64,000 nt of DNA from Siphonodentalium dalli (GCA_032622095.1 CP136061.1:23128991-23192990), one strand, 5' to 3'; shown: positions 1 to 11,786, numbered from the stretch's first letter. Translations and numbers: made by a program. The notes: generated from the letters alone by a model not told the origin.

Positions 1-62
1 GATTTATGGTTCTAACCCAGAGATTCATGAATACAACTCAGGGATTTATGACTTTTTCGAAG
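1..62 (+). repeat. Representative monomer (class a)
   Basis: First complete unit, close to the array consensus, with 22 G/C of 62. Class-defining positions are as follows. Bases 6-12 read ATGGTTC in a, f and g, GTGGCTC in b and c, ATGGCTT in h, and ATGGCTC in d, e and i. The text after CCCAGAGATTCATGA reads ATACAACTC in a, TTACAACTC in b, ATAGAACTC in g and ATACAACGC in c and d; f has CACGAATAG. Classes h, e and i carry CCCCGAG, CCCCGAG and CCCCAAG, followed by GACTACAAC. Class d' ends GACCTTTTCG or GACATTTTCG, and e ends TTTTTTGAAG. Class m is b/c-like at its left end but has ACTCAG and one T fewer (61 bp). Confidence 0.95.
1..62 (+). repeat. Three ~21-bp sub-repeats inside the monomer
   Basis: The monomer splits into thirds at 1-21, 22-42 and 43-62. 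They begin GATTTATGG, GATTCATGA and GATTTATGA. Thirds 1 and 2 also share the pattern YAACYCAG near their ends; third 3 is 20 bp and has diverged to a T-run followed by TTCGAAG. The likely origin is a ~21-bp element amplified to a trimer that then became the 62-bp unit. Independent support comes from the 83-bp monomer at 11,704-11,786, which has gained exactly 21 bp across the boundary of thirds 1 and 2. Confidence 0.8.
23..43. other. Dyad-symmetric core of the monomer
   Basis: Bases 23-32 are the perfect 10-bp palindrome ATTCATGAAT. It is flanked by CCCAGAG at 16-22 and CTCAGGG at 37-43, which would pair as an inverted repeat with one mismatch in seven. A second palindrome, TTCGAA, lies at 56-61. 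The 10-bp palindrome is intact in classes a, c, d, d', g and m. It is broken in b (ATTCATGATT), f (ATTCACGAAT), and h, i and e (ATTCATGACT). It therefore occurs in a fixed pattern along each module. Whether a protein reads it is unknown. Confidence 0.7.
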
Positions 63-681
63 GATTTGTGGCTCTAACCCAGAGATTCATGATTACAACT
101 CAGGGATTTATGACTTTTTCGAAGGATTTGTGGCTCTAACCCAGAGATTCATGAATACAACTCAGGGATTTATGACTTTTCGAAGGATTTATGGCTCAAA
201 CCTCGAGATTCATGAATACAACTCAGGGATTTATGACTTTTTCGAAGGATTTATGGTTCTAACCCAGAGATTCACGAATAGAACTCAGGGATTTATGACT
301 TTTTCGAAGGATTTATGGTTCTAACCTAGAGATTCATGAATAGAACTCAGGGATTTATGACTTTTTCGAAGGATTTATGGTTCTAACCCAGAGATTCATG
401 AATAGAACTCAGGGATTTATGACTTTTTCGAAGGATTTATGGCTTTAACCCCGAGATTCATGACTACAACTCAGGGATTTATGACTTTTTCGAAGGATTT
501 ATGGTTCTAACCCAGAAATTCATGAATACAACTCAGGGATTTATGACTTTTTCGAAGGATTTATGGTTCTAACCCAGAGATTCATGAATACAACTCAGGG
601 ATTTATGACTTTTTCGAAGGATTTGTGGCTCTAACCCAGAGATTCATGATTACAACTCAGGGATTTATGACTTTTTCGAAG

Positions 682-743
682 GATTTGTGGCTCTAACCCA
701 GAGATTCATGAATACAACTCAGGGATTTATGACTTTTTTGAAG
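682..743 (+). repeat. Chimeric m/e monomer
   Basis: The left part matches class m (GATTTGTGGCTC, ATTCATGAAT, ACAACTCAG) and the right end matches class e (TTTTTTGAAG). It sits where module type 1 would have m followed by e', and the module is one monomer shorter than usual. This reads as the junction of a misaligned exchange between m and the neighbouring e-type unit. Confidence 0.65.
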
Positions 744-1487
744 GATTTATGGTTCTAACCCAGAGATTCACGAATAGAACTCAGGGATTTATGACTTTTT
801 CGAAGGATTTATGGTTCTAACCCAGAGATTCATGAATAGAACTCAGGGATTTATGACTTTTTCGAAGGATTTATGGTTCTAACCCAGAGATTCATGAATA
901 GAACTCAGGGATTTATGACTTTTTCGAAGGATTTATGGCTTTAACCCCGAGATTCATGACTACAACTCAGGGATTTATGACTTTTTCGAAGGATTTATGG
1001 TTCTAACCCAGAGATTCATGAATACAACTCAGGGATTTATGACTTTTTCGAAGGATTTATGGTTCTAACCCAGAGATTCATGAATAGAACTCAGGGATTT
1101 ATGACTTTTTCGAAGGATTTATGGTTCTAACCCAGAGATTCATGAATAGAACTCAGGGATTTATGACTTTTTCGATTGATTTATGGTTCTAACCCAGAGA
1201 TTCATGAATACAACTCAGGGATTTATGACTTTTTCGATTGATTTATGGTTCTAACCCAGAGATTCATGAATACAACTCAGGGATTTATGACTTTTTCGAA
1301 GGATTTGTGGCTCTAACCCAGAGATTCATGATTACAACTCAGGGATTTATGACTTTTTCGAAGGATTTGTGACTCTAACCCAGAGATTCATGAATACAAC
1401 TCAGGGATTTATGACTTTTTCGAAGGATTTGTGGCTCTAACCCAGAGATTCATGATTACAACTCAGGGATTTATGACTTTTTCGAAG

Positions 1488-2355
1488 GATTTGTGGCTCT
1501 AACCCAGAGATTCATGATTACAACTCAGGGATTTATGACTTTTTCGAAGGATTTGTGACTCTAACCCAGAGATTCATGAATACAACTCAGGGATTTATGA
1601 CTTTTTCGAAGGATTTGTGGCTCTAACCCAGAGATTCATGATTACAACTCAGGGATTTATGACTTTTTCGAAGGATTTGTGGCTCTAACCCAGAGATTCA
1701 TGAATACAACGCAGGGATTTATGACTTTTTCGAAGGATTTGTGGCTCTAACCCAGAGATTCATGAATAGAACTCAGGGATTTATGACTTTTTCGAAGGAT
1801 TTATGGTTCTAACCCAGAGATTCATGAATAGAACTCAGGGATTTATGACTTTTTCGAAGGATTTATGGCTTTAACCCCGAGATTCATGACTACAACTCAG
1901 GGATTTATGACTTTTTCGAAGGATTTATGGTTCTAACCCAGAGATTCGTGAATACAACTCAGGGATTTATGACTTTTTCGAAGGATTTATGGTTCTAACC
2001 CAGAGATTCATGAATAGAACTCAGGGATTTATGACTTTTTCGAAGGATTTATGGTTCTAACCCAGAGATTCATGAATAGAACTCAGGGATTTATGACTTT
2101 TTCGAAGGATTTATGGTTCTAACCCAGAGATTCATGAATAGAACTCAGGGATTTATGACTTTTTCGAAGGATTTATGGTTCTAACCCAGAGATTCATGAA
2201 TAGAACTCAGGGATTTATGACTTTTTCGAAGGATTTATGGCTTTAACCCCGAGATTCATGACTACAACTCAGGGATTTATGACTTTTTCGAAGGATTTAT
2301 GGTTCTAACCCAGAGATTCATGAATACAACTCAGGGATTTATGACTTTTTCGAAG
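1488..2355 (+). repeat. Expanded b-rich and g-rich stretch between block A copies
   Basis: Fourteen monomers. Two b units and a second GTGACTC unit repeat part of module type 4. Near 1,736 a monomer pairs a b/c-type left end (GATTTGTGGCTC) with a g-type right end (ATAGAACTC), which is another apparent junction. A run g-h-a-g-g-g-g-h follows. No gene or non-satellite sequence is present. Confidence 0.75.
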
Positions 2356-2850
2356 GATTTATGGTTCTAACCCAGAGATTCATGAATACAACTCAGGGAT
2401 TTATGACTTTTTCGAAGGATTTGTGGCTCTAACCCAGAGATTCATGATTACAACTCAGGGATTTATGACTTTTTCGAAGGATTTGTGGCTCTAACCCAGA
2501 GATTCATGAATACAACTCAGGGATTTATGACTTTTCGAAGGATTTATGGCTCAAACCTCGAGATTCATGAATACAACTCAGGGATTTATGACTTTTTCGA
2601 AGGATTTATGGTTCTAACCCAGAGATTCACGAATAGAACTCAGGGATTTATGACTTTTTCGAAGGATTTATGGTTCTAACCCAGAGATTCATGAATAGAA
2701 CTCAGGGATTTATGACTTTTTCGAAGGATTTATGGTTCTAACCCAGAGATTCATGAATAGAACTCAGGGATTTATGACTTTTTCGAAGGATTTATGGCTT
2801 TAACCCCGAGATTCATGACTACAACTCAGGGATTTATGACTTTTTCGAAG
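2294..2850 (+). repeat. Module type 1 (9-mer with 61-bp monomer): a-a-b-m-e'-f-g-g-h
   Basis: Nine monomers, 557 bp (8 x 62 + 61). The 61-bp m unit starts at 2,480 and is followed by an e' unit reading CTCAAACCTCGAG. Other m units start at about 125, 5,331, 6,318, 7,929, 8,916, 11,395, 13,461, 14,700, 16,311, 19,286, 22,508, 24,924, 27,341, 29,510, 30,129, 31,984, 35,394, 38,245, 41,344, 43,575, 49,278, 52,439, 55,166, 59,939 and 61,177. Each marks one module of this family. In later copies e' carries CCCCGAG, CCCAGAG or GTCGAG instead, which makes it a useful dating marker. Confidence 0.85.
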
Positions 2851-3842
2851 GATTTATGGTTCTAACCCAGAGATTCATGAATACAACTCAGGGATTTATG
2901 ACTTTTTCGAAGGATTTGTGGCTCTAACCCAGAGATTCATGAATACAACGCAGGGATTTATGACTTTTTCGAAGGATTTATGGCTCTAACCCAGAGATTC
3001 ATGAATACAACGCAAGGATTTATAACTTTTTCCAAGGATTTATGGCTCAAACCCCGAGATTCATGACTACAACTCAGGGATTTATGACTTTTTTGAAGGA
3101 TTTATGGTTCTAACCCAGAGATTCACGAATAGAACTCAGGGATTTATGACTTTTTCGAAGGATTTATGGTTCTAACCCAGAGATTCATGAATAGAACTCA
3201 GGGATTTATGACTTTTTCGAAGGATTTATGGTTCTAACCCAGAGATTCATGAATAGAACTCAGGGATTTATGACTTTTTCGAAGGATTTATGGCTTTAAC
3301 CCCGAGATTCATGACTACAACTCAGGGATTTATGACTTTTTCGAAGGATTTATGGTTCTAACCCAGAGATTCATGAATACAACTCAGGGATTTATGACTT
3401 TTTCGAAGGATTTATGGTTCTAACCCAGAGATTCATGAATAGAACTCAGGGATTTATGACTTTTTCGAAGGATTTATGGTTCTAACCCAGAGATTCATGA
3501 ATAGAACTCAGGGATTTATGACTTTTTCGATTGATTTATGGTTCTAACCCAGAGATTCATGAATACAACTCAGGGATTTATGACTTTTTCGATTGATTTA
3601 TGGTTCTAACCCAGAGATTCATGAATACAACTCAGGGATTTATGACTTTTTCGAAGGATTTGTGGCTCTAACCCAGAGATTCATGATTACAACTCAGGGA
3701 TTTATGACTTTTTCGAAGGATTTGTGACTCTAACCCAGAGATTCATGAATACAACTCAGGGATTTATGACTTTTTCGGAGGATTTGTGGCTCTAACCCAG
3801 AGATTCATGATTACAACTCAGGGATTTATGACTTTTTCGAAG
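2356..3842 (+). repeat. Block A, copy 2
   Basis: Second copy of 1-1,487. It contains a complete module type 1 followed by module type 2 where copy 1 has a recombinant module. The d unit at 2,975 carries TATAAC and TTTCCAAG, variants recurring in part near 6,813 and 9,473. Confidence 0.8.
2851..3346 (+). repeat. Module type 2 (octamer): a-c-d-e-f-g-g-h
   Basis: Eight monomers, 496 bp. The signature is two successive ACAACGCAGG and ACAACGCAAGG monomers (c and d), then e with CTCAAACCCCGAG and a TTTTTTGAAG end, then f with ATTCACGAATAG. Other copies begin near 4,277, 6,689, 17,490, 20,710, 23,188, 25,605, 28,456, 36,571, 46,670 and 58,260. It shares the f-g-g-h tail with module type 1, so the two differ only in their left halves. 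Confidence 0.85.
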
Positions 3843-4958
3843 GATTTGTGGCTCTAACCCAGAGATTCATGAATACAACGCAGGGATTTATGACTTTTTC
3901 GAAGGATTTGTGGCTCTAACCCAGAGATTCGTGAATACAACGCAAGGATTTATGACCTTTTCGAAGGATTTATGGCTCTAACCCCGAGATTCATGACTAC
4001 AACTCAGGGATTTATGACTTTTTCCAAGGATTTATGGTTCTAACCCAGAGATTCATGAATAGAACTCAGGGATTTATGACTTTTTCGAAGGATTTATGGT
4101 TCTAACCCAGAGATTCATGAATAGAACTCAGGGATTTATGACTTTTTCGAAGGATTTATGGTTCTAACCCAGAGATTCATGAATAGAACTCAGGGATTTA
4201 TGACTTTTTCGAAGGATTTATGGCTTTAACCCCGAGATTCATGACTACAACTCAGGGATTTATGACTTTTTCGAAGGATTTATGGTTCTAACCCAGAGAT
4301 TCATGAATACAACTCAGGGATTTATGACTTTTTCGAAGGATTTGTGGCTCTAACCCAGAGATTCATGAATACAACGCAGGGATTTATGACTTTTTCGAAG
4401 GATTTATGGCTCTAACCCAGAGATTCATGAATACAACGCAAGGATTTATGACTTTTTCGAAGGATTTATAGCTCAAACCCCGAGATTCATGACTACAACT
4501 CAGGGATTTATGACTTTTTTGAAGGATTTATGGTTCTAACCCAGAGATTCACGAATAGAACTCAGGGATTTATGACTTTTTCGATGGATTTATGGTTCTA
4601 ACCCAGAGATTCATGAATAGAACTCAGGGATTTATGACTTTTTCGAAGGATTTATGGTTCTAACCCAGAGATTCATGAATAGAACTCAGGGATTTATGAC
4701 TTTTTCGAAGGATTTATGGCTTTAACCCCGAGATTCATGACTACAACTCAGGGATTTATGACTTTTTCGAAGGATTTATGGTTCTAACCCAGAGATTCAT
4801 GAATACAACTCAGGGATTTATGACTTTTTCGAAGGATTTATGGTTCTAACCCAGAGATTCATGAATAGAACTCAGGGATTTATGACTTTTTCGAAGGATT
4901 TATGGTTCTAACCCAGAGATTCATGAATAGAACTCAGGGATTTATGACTTTTTCGAAG
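3843..4958 (+). repeat. Modules linking block A to block B
   Basis: Eighteen monomers in the order c-d'-i'-g-g-g-h-a-c-d-e-f-g-g-h-a-g-g: the end of a module type 4, one full module type 2 and the start of a g-rich module. Private variants are TTTCCAAG near 4,021, GATTTATAGCTC in e near 4,463 and TCGATGG near 4,583. There are no genes. Confidence 0.75.
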
Positions 4959-6135
4959 GATTTATGGTTCTAACCCAGAGATTCATGAATAGAACTCAGG
5001 GATTTATGACTTTTTCGAAGGATTTATGGTTCTAACCCAGAGATTCATGAATAGAACTCAGGGATTTATGACTTTTTCGAAGGATTTATGGCTTTAACCC
5101 CGAGATTCATGACTACAACTCAGGGATTTATGACTTTTTCGAAGGATTTATGGTTCTAACCCAGAAATTCATGAATACAACTCAGGGATTTATGACTTTT
5201 TCGAAGGATTTATGGTTCTAACCCAGAGATTCATGAATACAACTCAGGGATTTATGACTTTTTCGAAGGATTTGTGGCTCTAACCCAGAGATTCATGATT
5301 ACAACTCAGGGATTTATGACTTTTTCGAAGGATTTGTGGCTCTAACCCAGAGATTCATGAATACAACTCAGGGATTTATGACTTTTCGAAGGATTTATGG
5401 CTCAAACCTCGAGATTCATGAATACAACTCAGGGATTTATGACTTTTTCGAAGGATTTATGGTTCTAACCCAGAGATTCATGAATACAACTCAGGGATTT
5501 ATGACTTTTTCGAAGGATTTATGGTTCTAACCCAGAGATTCATGAATAGAACTCATGGATTTATGACTTTTTCGAAGGATTTATGGATTTAACCCCGAGA
5601 TTCATGACTACAACTCAGGGATTTATGACTTTTTCGAAGGATTTATGGTTCTAACCCAGAGATTCAAGAATACAACTCAGGGATTTATGACTTTTTCGAA
5701 GGATTTGTGGCTCTAACCCAGAGATTCATGATTACAACTCAGGGATTTATGACTTTTTCGAAGGATTTGTGGCTCTAACCCAGAGATTCATGAATACAAC
5801 GCAAGGATTTATGACCTTTTCGAAGGATTTATGGCTCTAACCCCAAGATTCATGACTACAACTCAGGGATTTATGACTTTTTCGAAGGATTTATGGTTCT
5901 AACCCAGAGATTCATGAATAGAACTCAGGGATTTATGACTTTTTCGAAGGATTTATGGTTCTAACCCAGAGATTCATGAATAGAACTCAGGGATTTATGA
6001 CTTTTTCGAAGGATTTATGGTTCTAACCCAGAGATTCATGAATAGAACTCAGGGATTTATGACTTTTTCGAAGGATTTATGGCTTTAACCCCGAGATTCA
6101 TGACTACAACTCAGGGATTTATGACTTTTTCGAAG

Positions 6136-6193
6136 GATTTATGGTTCTAACCCAGAGATTCAAGAATACAACTGATTTATGACTTTTTCGAAG
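6136..6193 (+). repeat. 58-bp monomer (4-bp deletion)
   Basis: A class-a monomer with ATTCAAGAAT that reads ACTGATTTATG where ACTCAGGGATTTATG is usual, so CAGG is lost. The same 58-bp unit recurs at 8,734-8,791, showing that the deletion preceded the 2,598-bp duplication. Confidence 0.88.
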
Positions 6194-7122
6194 GATTTAT
6201 GGTTCTAACCCAGAGATTCATGAATACAACTCAGGGATTTATGACTTTTTCGAAGGATTTGTGGCTCTAACCCAGAGATTCATGATTACAACTCAGGGAT
6301 TTATGACTTTTTCGAAGGATTTGTGGCTCTAACCCAGAGATTCATGAATACAACTCAGGGATTTATGACTTTTCGAAGGATTTATGGCTCAAACCTCGAG
6401 ATTCATGAATACAACTCAGGGATTTATGACTTTTTCGAAGGATTTATGGTTCTAACCCAGAGATTCACGAATAGAACTCAGGGATTTATGACTTTTTCGA
6501 AGGATTTATGGTTCTAACCCAGAGATTCATGAATAGAACTCAGGGATTTATGACTTTTTCGAAGGATTTATGGTTCTAACCCAGAGATTCATGAATAGAA
6601 CTCAGGGATTTATGACTTTTTCGAAGGATTTATGGCTTTAACCCCGAGATTCATGACTACAACTCAGGGATTTATGACTTTTTCGAAGGATTTATGGTTC
6701 TAACCCAGAGATTCATGAATACAACTCAGGGATTTATGACTTTTTCGAAGGATTTGTGGCTCTAACCCAGAGATTCATGAATACAACGCAGGGATTTATG
6801 ACTTTTTCGAAGGATTTATGGCTCTAACCCAGAGATTCATGAATACAACGCAAAGATTTATAACTTTTTCGAAGGATTTATGGCTCAAACCCCGAGATTC
6901 ATGACTACAACTCAGGGATTTATGACTTTTTTGAAGGATTTATGGTTCTAACCCAGAGATTCACGAATAGAACTCAGGGATTTATGACTTTTTCGAAGGA
7001 TTTATGGTTCTAACCCAGAGATTCATGAATAGAACTCAGGGATTTATGACTTTTTCGAAGGATTTATGGTTCTAACCCAGAGATTCATGAATAGAACTCA
7101 GGGATTTATGACTTTTTCGAAG

Positions 7123-7184
7123 GATTTATGGCTTTAACCCCGAGATTCATGAATAGAACTCAGGGATTTATGACTTTTTCGAAG
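7123..7184 (+). repeat. Chimeric h/g monomer
   Basis: Starts as class h (CTTTAACCCCGAG) but continues as class g (ATTCATGAATAGAACTC). The corresponding unit in the other block B copy, at 9,783, is an ordinary h. This suggests a short conversion tract or exchange after the duplication. Confidence 0.65.
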
Positions 7185-7556
7185 GATTTATGGTTCTAAC
7201 CCAGAGATTCATGAATACAACTCAGGGATTTATGACTTTTTCGATTGATTTATGGTTCTAACCCAGAGATTCATGAATACAACTCAGGGATTTATGACTT
7301 TTTCGAAGGATTTGTGGCTCTAACCCAGAGATTCATGATTACAACTCAGGGATTTATGACTTTTTCGAAGGATTTGTGACTCTAACCCAGAGATTCATGA
7401 ATACAACTCAGGGATTTATGACTTTTTCGAAGGATTTGTGGCTCTAACCCAGAGATTCATGATTACAACTCAGGGATTTATGACTTTTTCGAAGGATTTG
7501 TGGCTCTAACCCAGAGATTCATGAATACAACGCAGGGATTTATGACTTTTTCGAAG

Positions 7557-10216
7557 GATTTATGGTTCTAACCCAGAGATTCATGAATAGAACTCAGGGA
7601 TTTATGACTTTTTCGAAGGATTTATGGTTCTAACCCAGAGATTCATGAATAGAACTCAGGGATTTATGACTTTTTCGAAGGATTTATGGCTTTAACCCCG
7701 AGATTCATGACTACAACTCAGGGATTTATGACTTTTTCGAAGGATTTATGGTTCTAACCCAGAAATTCATGAATACAACTCAGGGATTTATGACTTTTTC
7801 GAAGGATTTATGGTTCTAACCCAGAGATTCATGAATACAACTCAGGGATTTATGACTTTTTCGAAGGATTTGTGGCTCTAACCCAGAGATTCATGATTAC
7901 AACTCAGGGATTTATGACTTTTTCGAAGGATTTGTGGCTCTAACCCAGAGATTCATGAATACAACTCAGGGATTTATGACTTTTCGAAGGATTTATGGCT
8001 CAAACCTCGAGATTCATGAATACAACTCAGGGATTTATGACTTTTTCGAAGGATTTATGGTTCTAACCCAGAGATTCATGAATACAACTCAGGGATTTAT
8101 GACTTTTTCGAAGGATTTATGGTTCTAACCCAGAGATTCATGAATAGAACTCATGGATTTATGACTTTTTCGAAGGATTTATGGCTTTAACCCCGAGATT
8201 CATGACTACAACTCAGGGATTTATGACTTTTTCGAAGGATTTATGGTTCTAACCCAGAGATTCAAGAATACAACTCAGGGATTTATGACTTTTTCGAAGG
8301 ATTTGTGGCTCTAACCCAGAGATTCATGATTACAACTCAGGGATTTATGACTTTTTCGAAGGATTTGTGGCTCTAACCCAGAGATTCATGAATACAACGC
8401 AAGGATTTATGACCTTTTCGAAGGATTTATGGCTCTAACCCCAAGATTCATGACTACAACTCAGGGATTTATGACTTTTTCGAAGGATTTATGGTTCTAA
8501 CCCAGAGATTCATGAATAGAACTCAGGGATTTATGACTTTTTCGAAGGATTTATGGTTCTAACCCAGAGATTCATGAATAGAACTCAGGGATTTATGACT
8601 TTTTCGAAGGATTTATGGTTCTAACCCAGAGATTCATGAATAGAACTCAGGGATTTATGACTTTTTCGAAGGATTTATGGCTTTAACCCCGAGATTCATG
8701 ACTACAACTCAGGGATTTATGACTTTTTCGAAGGATTTATGGTTCTAACCCAGAGATTCAAGAATACAACTGATTTATGACTTTTTCGAAGGATTTATGG
8801 TTCTAACCCAGAGATTCATGAATACAACTCAGGGATTTATGACTTTTTCGAAGGATTTGTGGCTCTAACCCAGAGATTCATGATTACAACTCAGGGATTT
8901 ATGACTTTTTCGAAGGATTTGTGGCTCTAACCCAGAGATTCATGAATACAACTCAGGGATTTATGACTTTTCGAAGGATTTATGGCTCAAACCTCGAGAT
9001 TCATGAATACAACTCAGGGATTTATGACTTTTTCGAAGGATTTATGGTTCTAACCCAGAGATTCACGAATAGAACTCAGGGATTTATGACTTTTTCGAAG
9101 GATTTATGGTTCTAACCCAGAGATTCATGAATAGAACTCAGGGATTTATGACTTTTTCGAAGGATTTATGGTTCTAACCCAGAGATTCATGAATAGAACT
9201 CAGGGATTTATGACTTTTTCGAAGGATTTATGGCTTTAACCCCGAGATTCATGACTACAACTCAGGGATTTATGACTTTTTCGAAGGATTTATGGTTCTA
9301 ACCCAGAGATTCATGAATACAACTCAGGGATTTATGACTTTTTCGAAGGATTTGTGGCTCTAACCCAGAGATTCATGAATACAACTCAGGGATTTATGAC
9401 TTTTTCGAAGGATTTGTGGCTCTAACCCAGAGATTCATGAATACAACGCAGGGATTTATGACTTTTTCGAAGGATTTATGGCTCTAACCCAGAGATTCAT
9501 GAATACAACGCAAGGATTTATAACTTTTTCGAAGGATTTATGGCTCAAACCCCGAGATTCATGACTACAACTCAGGGATTTATGACTTTTTTGAAGGATT
9601 TATGGTTCTAACCCAGAGATTCACGAATAGAACTCAGGGATTTATGACTTTTTCGAAGGATTTATGGTTCTAACCCAGAGATTCATGAATAGAACTCAGG
9701 GATTTATGACTTTTTCGAAGGATTTATGGTTCTAACCCAGAGATTCATGAATAGAACTCAGGGATTTATGACTTTTTCGAAGGATTTATGGCTTTAACCC
9801 CGAGATTCATGACTACAACTCAGGGATTTATGACTTTTTCGAAGGATTTATGGTTCTAACCCAGAGATTCATGAATACAACTCAGGGATTTATGACTTTT
9901 TCGATTGATTTATGGTTCTAACCCAGAGATTCATGAATACAACTCAGGGATTTATGACTTTTTCGAAGGATTTGTGGCTCTAACCCAGAGATTCATGATT
10001 ACAACTCAGGGATTTATGACTTTTTCGAAGGATTTGTGACTCTAACCCAGAGATTCATGAATACAACTCAGGGATTTATGACTTTTTCGAAGGATTTGTG
10101 GCTCTAACCCAGAGATTCATGATTACAACTCAGGGATTTATGACTTTTTCGAAGGATTTGTGGCTCTAACCCAGAGATTCATGAATACAACGCAGGGATT
10201 TATGACTTTTTCGAAG
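7557..10216 (+). repeat. Block B, copy 2 (2,660 bp)
   Basis: Second copy of 4,959-7,556, longer by exactly one monomer. The extra unit lies near 9,349-9,410 and reads GATTTGTGGCTC with ACAACTCAGG. Downstream of it, markers are offset by 2,660 instead of 2,598, for example TCGATTG at 7,241 and 9,901. Confidence 0.86.
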
Positions 10217-11703
10217 GATTTGTGGCTCTAACCCAGAGATTCGTGAATACAACGCAAGGATTTATGACCTTTTCGAAGGATTTATGGCTCTAACCCCGAG
10301 ATTCATGACTACAACTCAGGGATTTATGACTTTTTCGAAGGATTTATGGTTCTAACCCAGAGATTCATGAATAGAACTCAGGGATTTATGACTTTTTCGA
10401 AGGATTTATGGTTCTAACCCAGAGATTCATGAATAGAACTCAGGGATTTATGACTTTTTCGAAGGATTTATGGTTCTAACCCAGAGATTCATGAATAGAA
10501 CTCAGGGATTTATGACTTTTTCGAAGGATTTATGGCTTTAACCCCGAGATTCATGACTACAACTCAGGGATTTATGACTTTTTCGAAGGATTTATGGTTC
10601 TAACCCAGAGTTTCATGAATACAACTCAGGGATTTATGACTTTTTCGAAGGATTTGTGGCTCTAACCCAGAGATTCATGAATACAACGCAGGGATTTATG
10701 ACTTTTTCGAAGGATTTATGGCTCTAACCCAGAGATTCATGAATACAACGCAAGGATTTATGACTTTTTCGAAGGATTTATGGCTCAAACCCCGAGATTC
10801 ATGACTACAACTCAGGGATTTATGACTTTTTCGAAGGATTTATGGTTCTAACCCAGAGATTCATGAATACAACTCAGGGATTTATGACTTTTTCGAAGGA
10901 TTTATGGTTCTAACCCAGAGATTCATGAATAGAACTCAGGGATTTATGACTTTTTCGAAGGATTTATGGTTCTAACCCAGAGATTCATGAATAGAACTCA
11001 GGGATTTATGACTTTTTCGAAGGATTTATGGTTCTAACCCAGAGATTCATGAATAGAACTCAGGGATTTATGACTTTTTCGAAGGATTTATGGTTCTAAC
11101 CCAGAGATTCATGAATAGAACTCAGGGATTTATGACTTTTTCGAAGGATTTATGGCTTTAACCCCGAGATTCATGACTACAACTCAGGGATTTATGACTT
11201 TTTCGATGGATTTATGGTTCTAACCCAAAGATTCATGAATACAACTCAGGGATTTATGACTTTTTCGAAGGATTTATGGTTCTAACCCAGAGATTCATGA
11301 ATACAACTCAGGGATTTATGACTTTTTCGAAGGATTTGTGGCTCTAACCCAGAGATTCATGATTACAACTCAGGGATTTATGACTTTTTCGAAGGATTTG
11401 TGGCTCTAACCCAGAGATTCATGAATACAACTCAGGGATTTATGACTTTTCGAAGGATTTATGGCTCAAACCTCGAGATTCATGAATACAACTCAGGGAT
11501 TTATGACTTTTTCGAAGGATTTATGGTTCTAACCCAGAGATTCACGAATAGAACTCAGGGATTTATGACTTTTTCGAAGGATTTATGGTTCTAACCCAGA
11601 GATTCATGAATAGAACTCAGGGATTTATGACTTTTTCGAAGGATTTATGGTTCTAACCCAGAGATTCATGAATAGAACTCAGGGATTTATGACTTTTTCG
11701 AAG

Positions 11704-11786
11704 GATTTATGGCTTTAACCCCGAGATTCATGACTTTAACCCCGAGATTCATGACTACAACTCAGGGATTTATGACTTTTTCGAAG
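11704..11786 (+). repeat. 83-bp monomer with a 21-bp internal duplication
   Basis: Class-h monomer in which the segment from CTTTAACCCC to ATTCATGA is present twice, adding 21 bp. The duplicated piece spans the boundary of sub-repeats 1 and 2, so the event is a one-sub-repeat slip. The spacing of neighbouring 61-bp units confirms the gain: 11,395 to 13,461 is 33 x 62 + 20, i.e. +21 and -1. Confidence 0.9.

Larger units (their letters stand above)
1..1487 (+). repeat. Block A, copy 1 (offset 2,355 bp from copy 2)
   Basis: Runs in register with 2,356-3,842; 2,355 is 38 x 62 - 1, the minus one coming from one m unit. Shared private variants include the paired TCGATTGATTT monomers at 1,173 and 3,528. 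At 496-743 the monomer order is a-a-b-chimera, where the other copy has a-c-d-e, although both flanks agree. Private changes here include CTAACCTAGAG near 322 and CCCAGAAATTC near 510. Confidence 0.8.
4959..7556 (+). repeat. Block B, copy 1 of a 2,598-bp tandem duplication
   Basis: Directly abuts its copy at 7,557. Private markers recur exactly 2,598 bp later: CCCAGAAATTC (5,159 and 7,757), ACTCATGG (5,551 and 8,149) and ACTGATTTATG (6,171 and 8,769). The two m units at 5,331 and 6,318 reappear at 7,929 and 8,916. Differences include GGATTTAAC (this copy) against GGCTTTAAC near 5,586, and the chimeric monomer at 7,123. Confidence 0.88.

Noticed and set aside
56-72. CENP-B box
   Set aside because: TTCGAAGGATTTATGG shares the TTCG and one later A with the box but lacks the CGGG part, so it is not a real match.
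130-324. 64-codon open frame beginning GTG (MALTQRF...), and its near-identical copies at about twenty other places
   Set aside because: It spans three satellite monomers, exists only where a 61-bp unit shifts the frame, usually starts with GTG, has no recognisable domain and repeats with the DNA. Not annotated as a gene.
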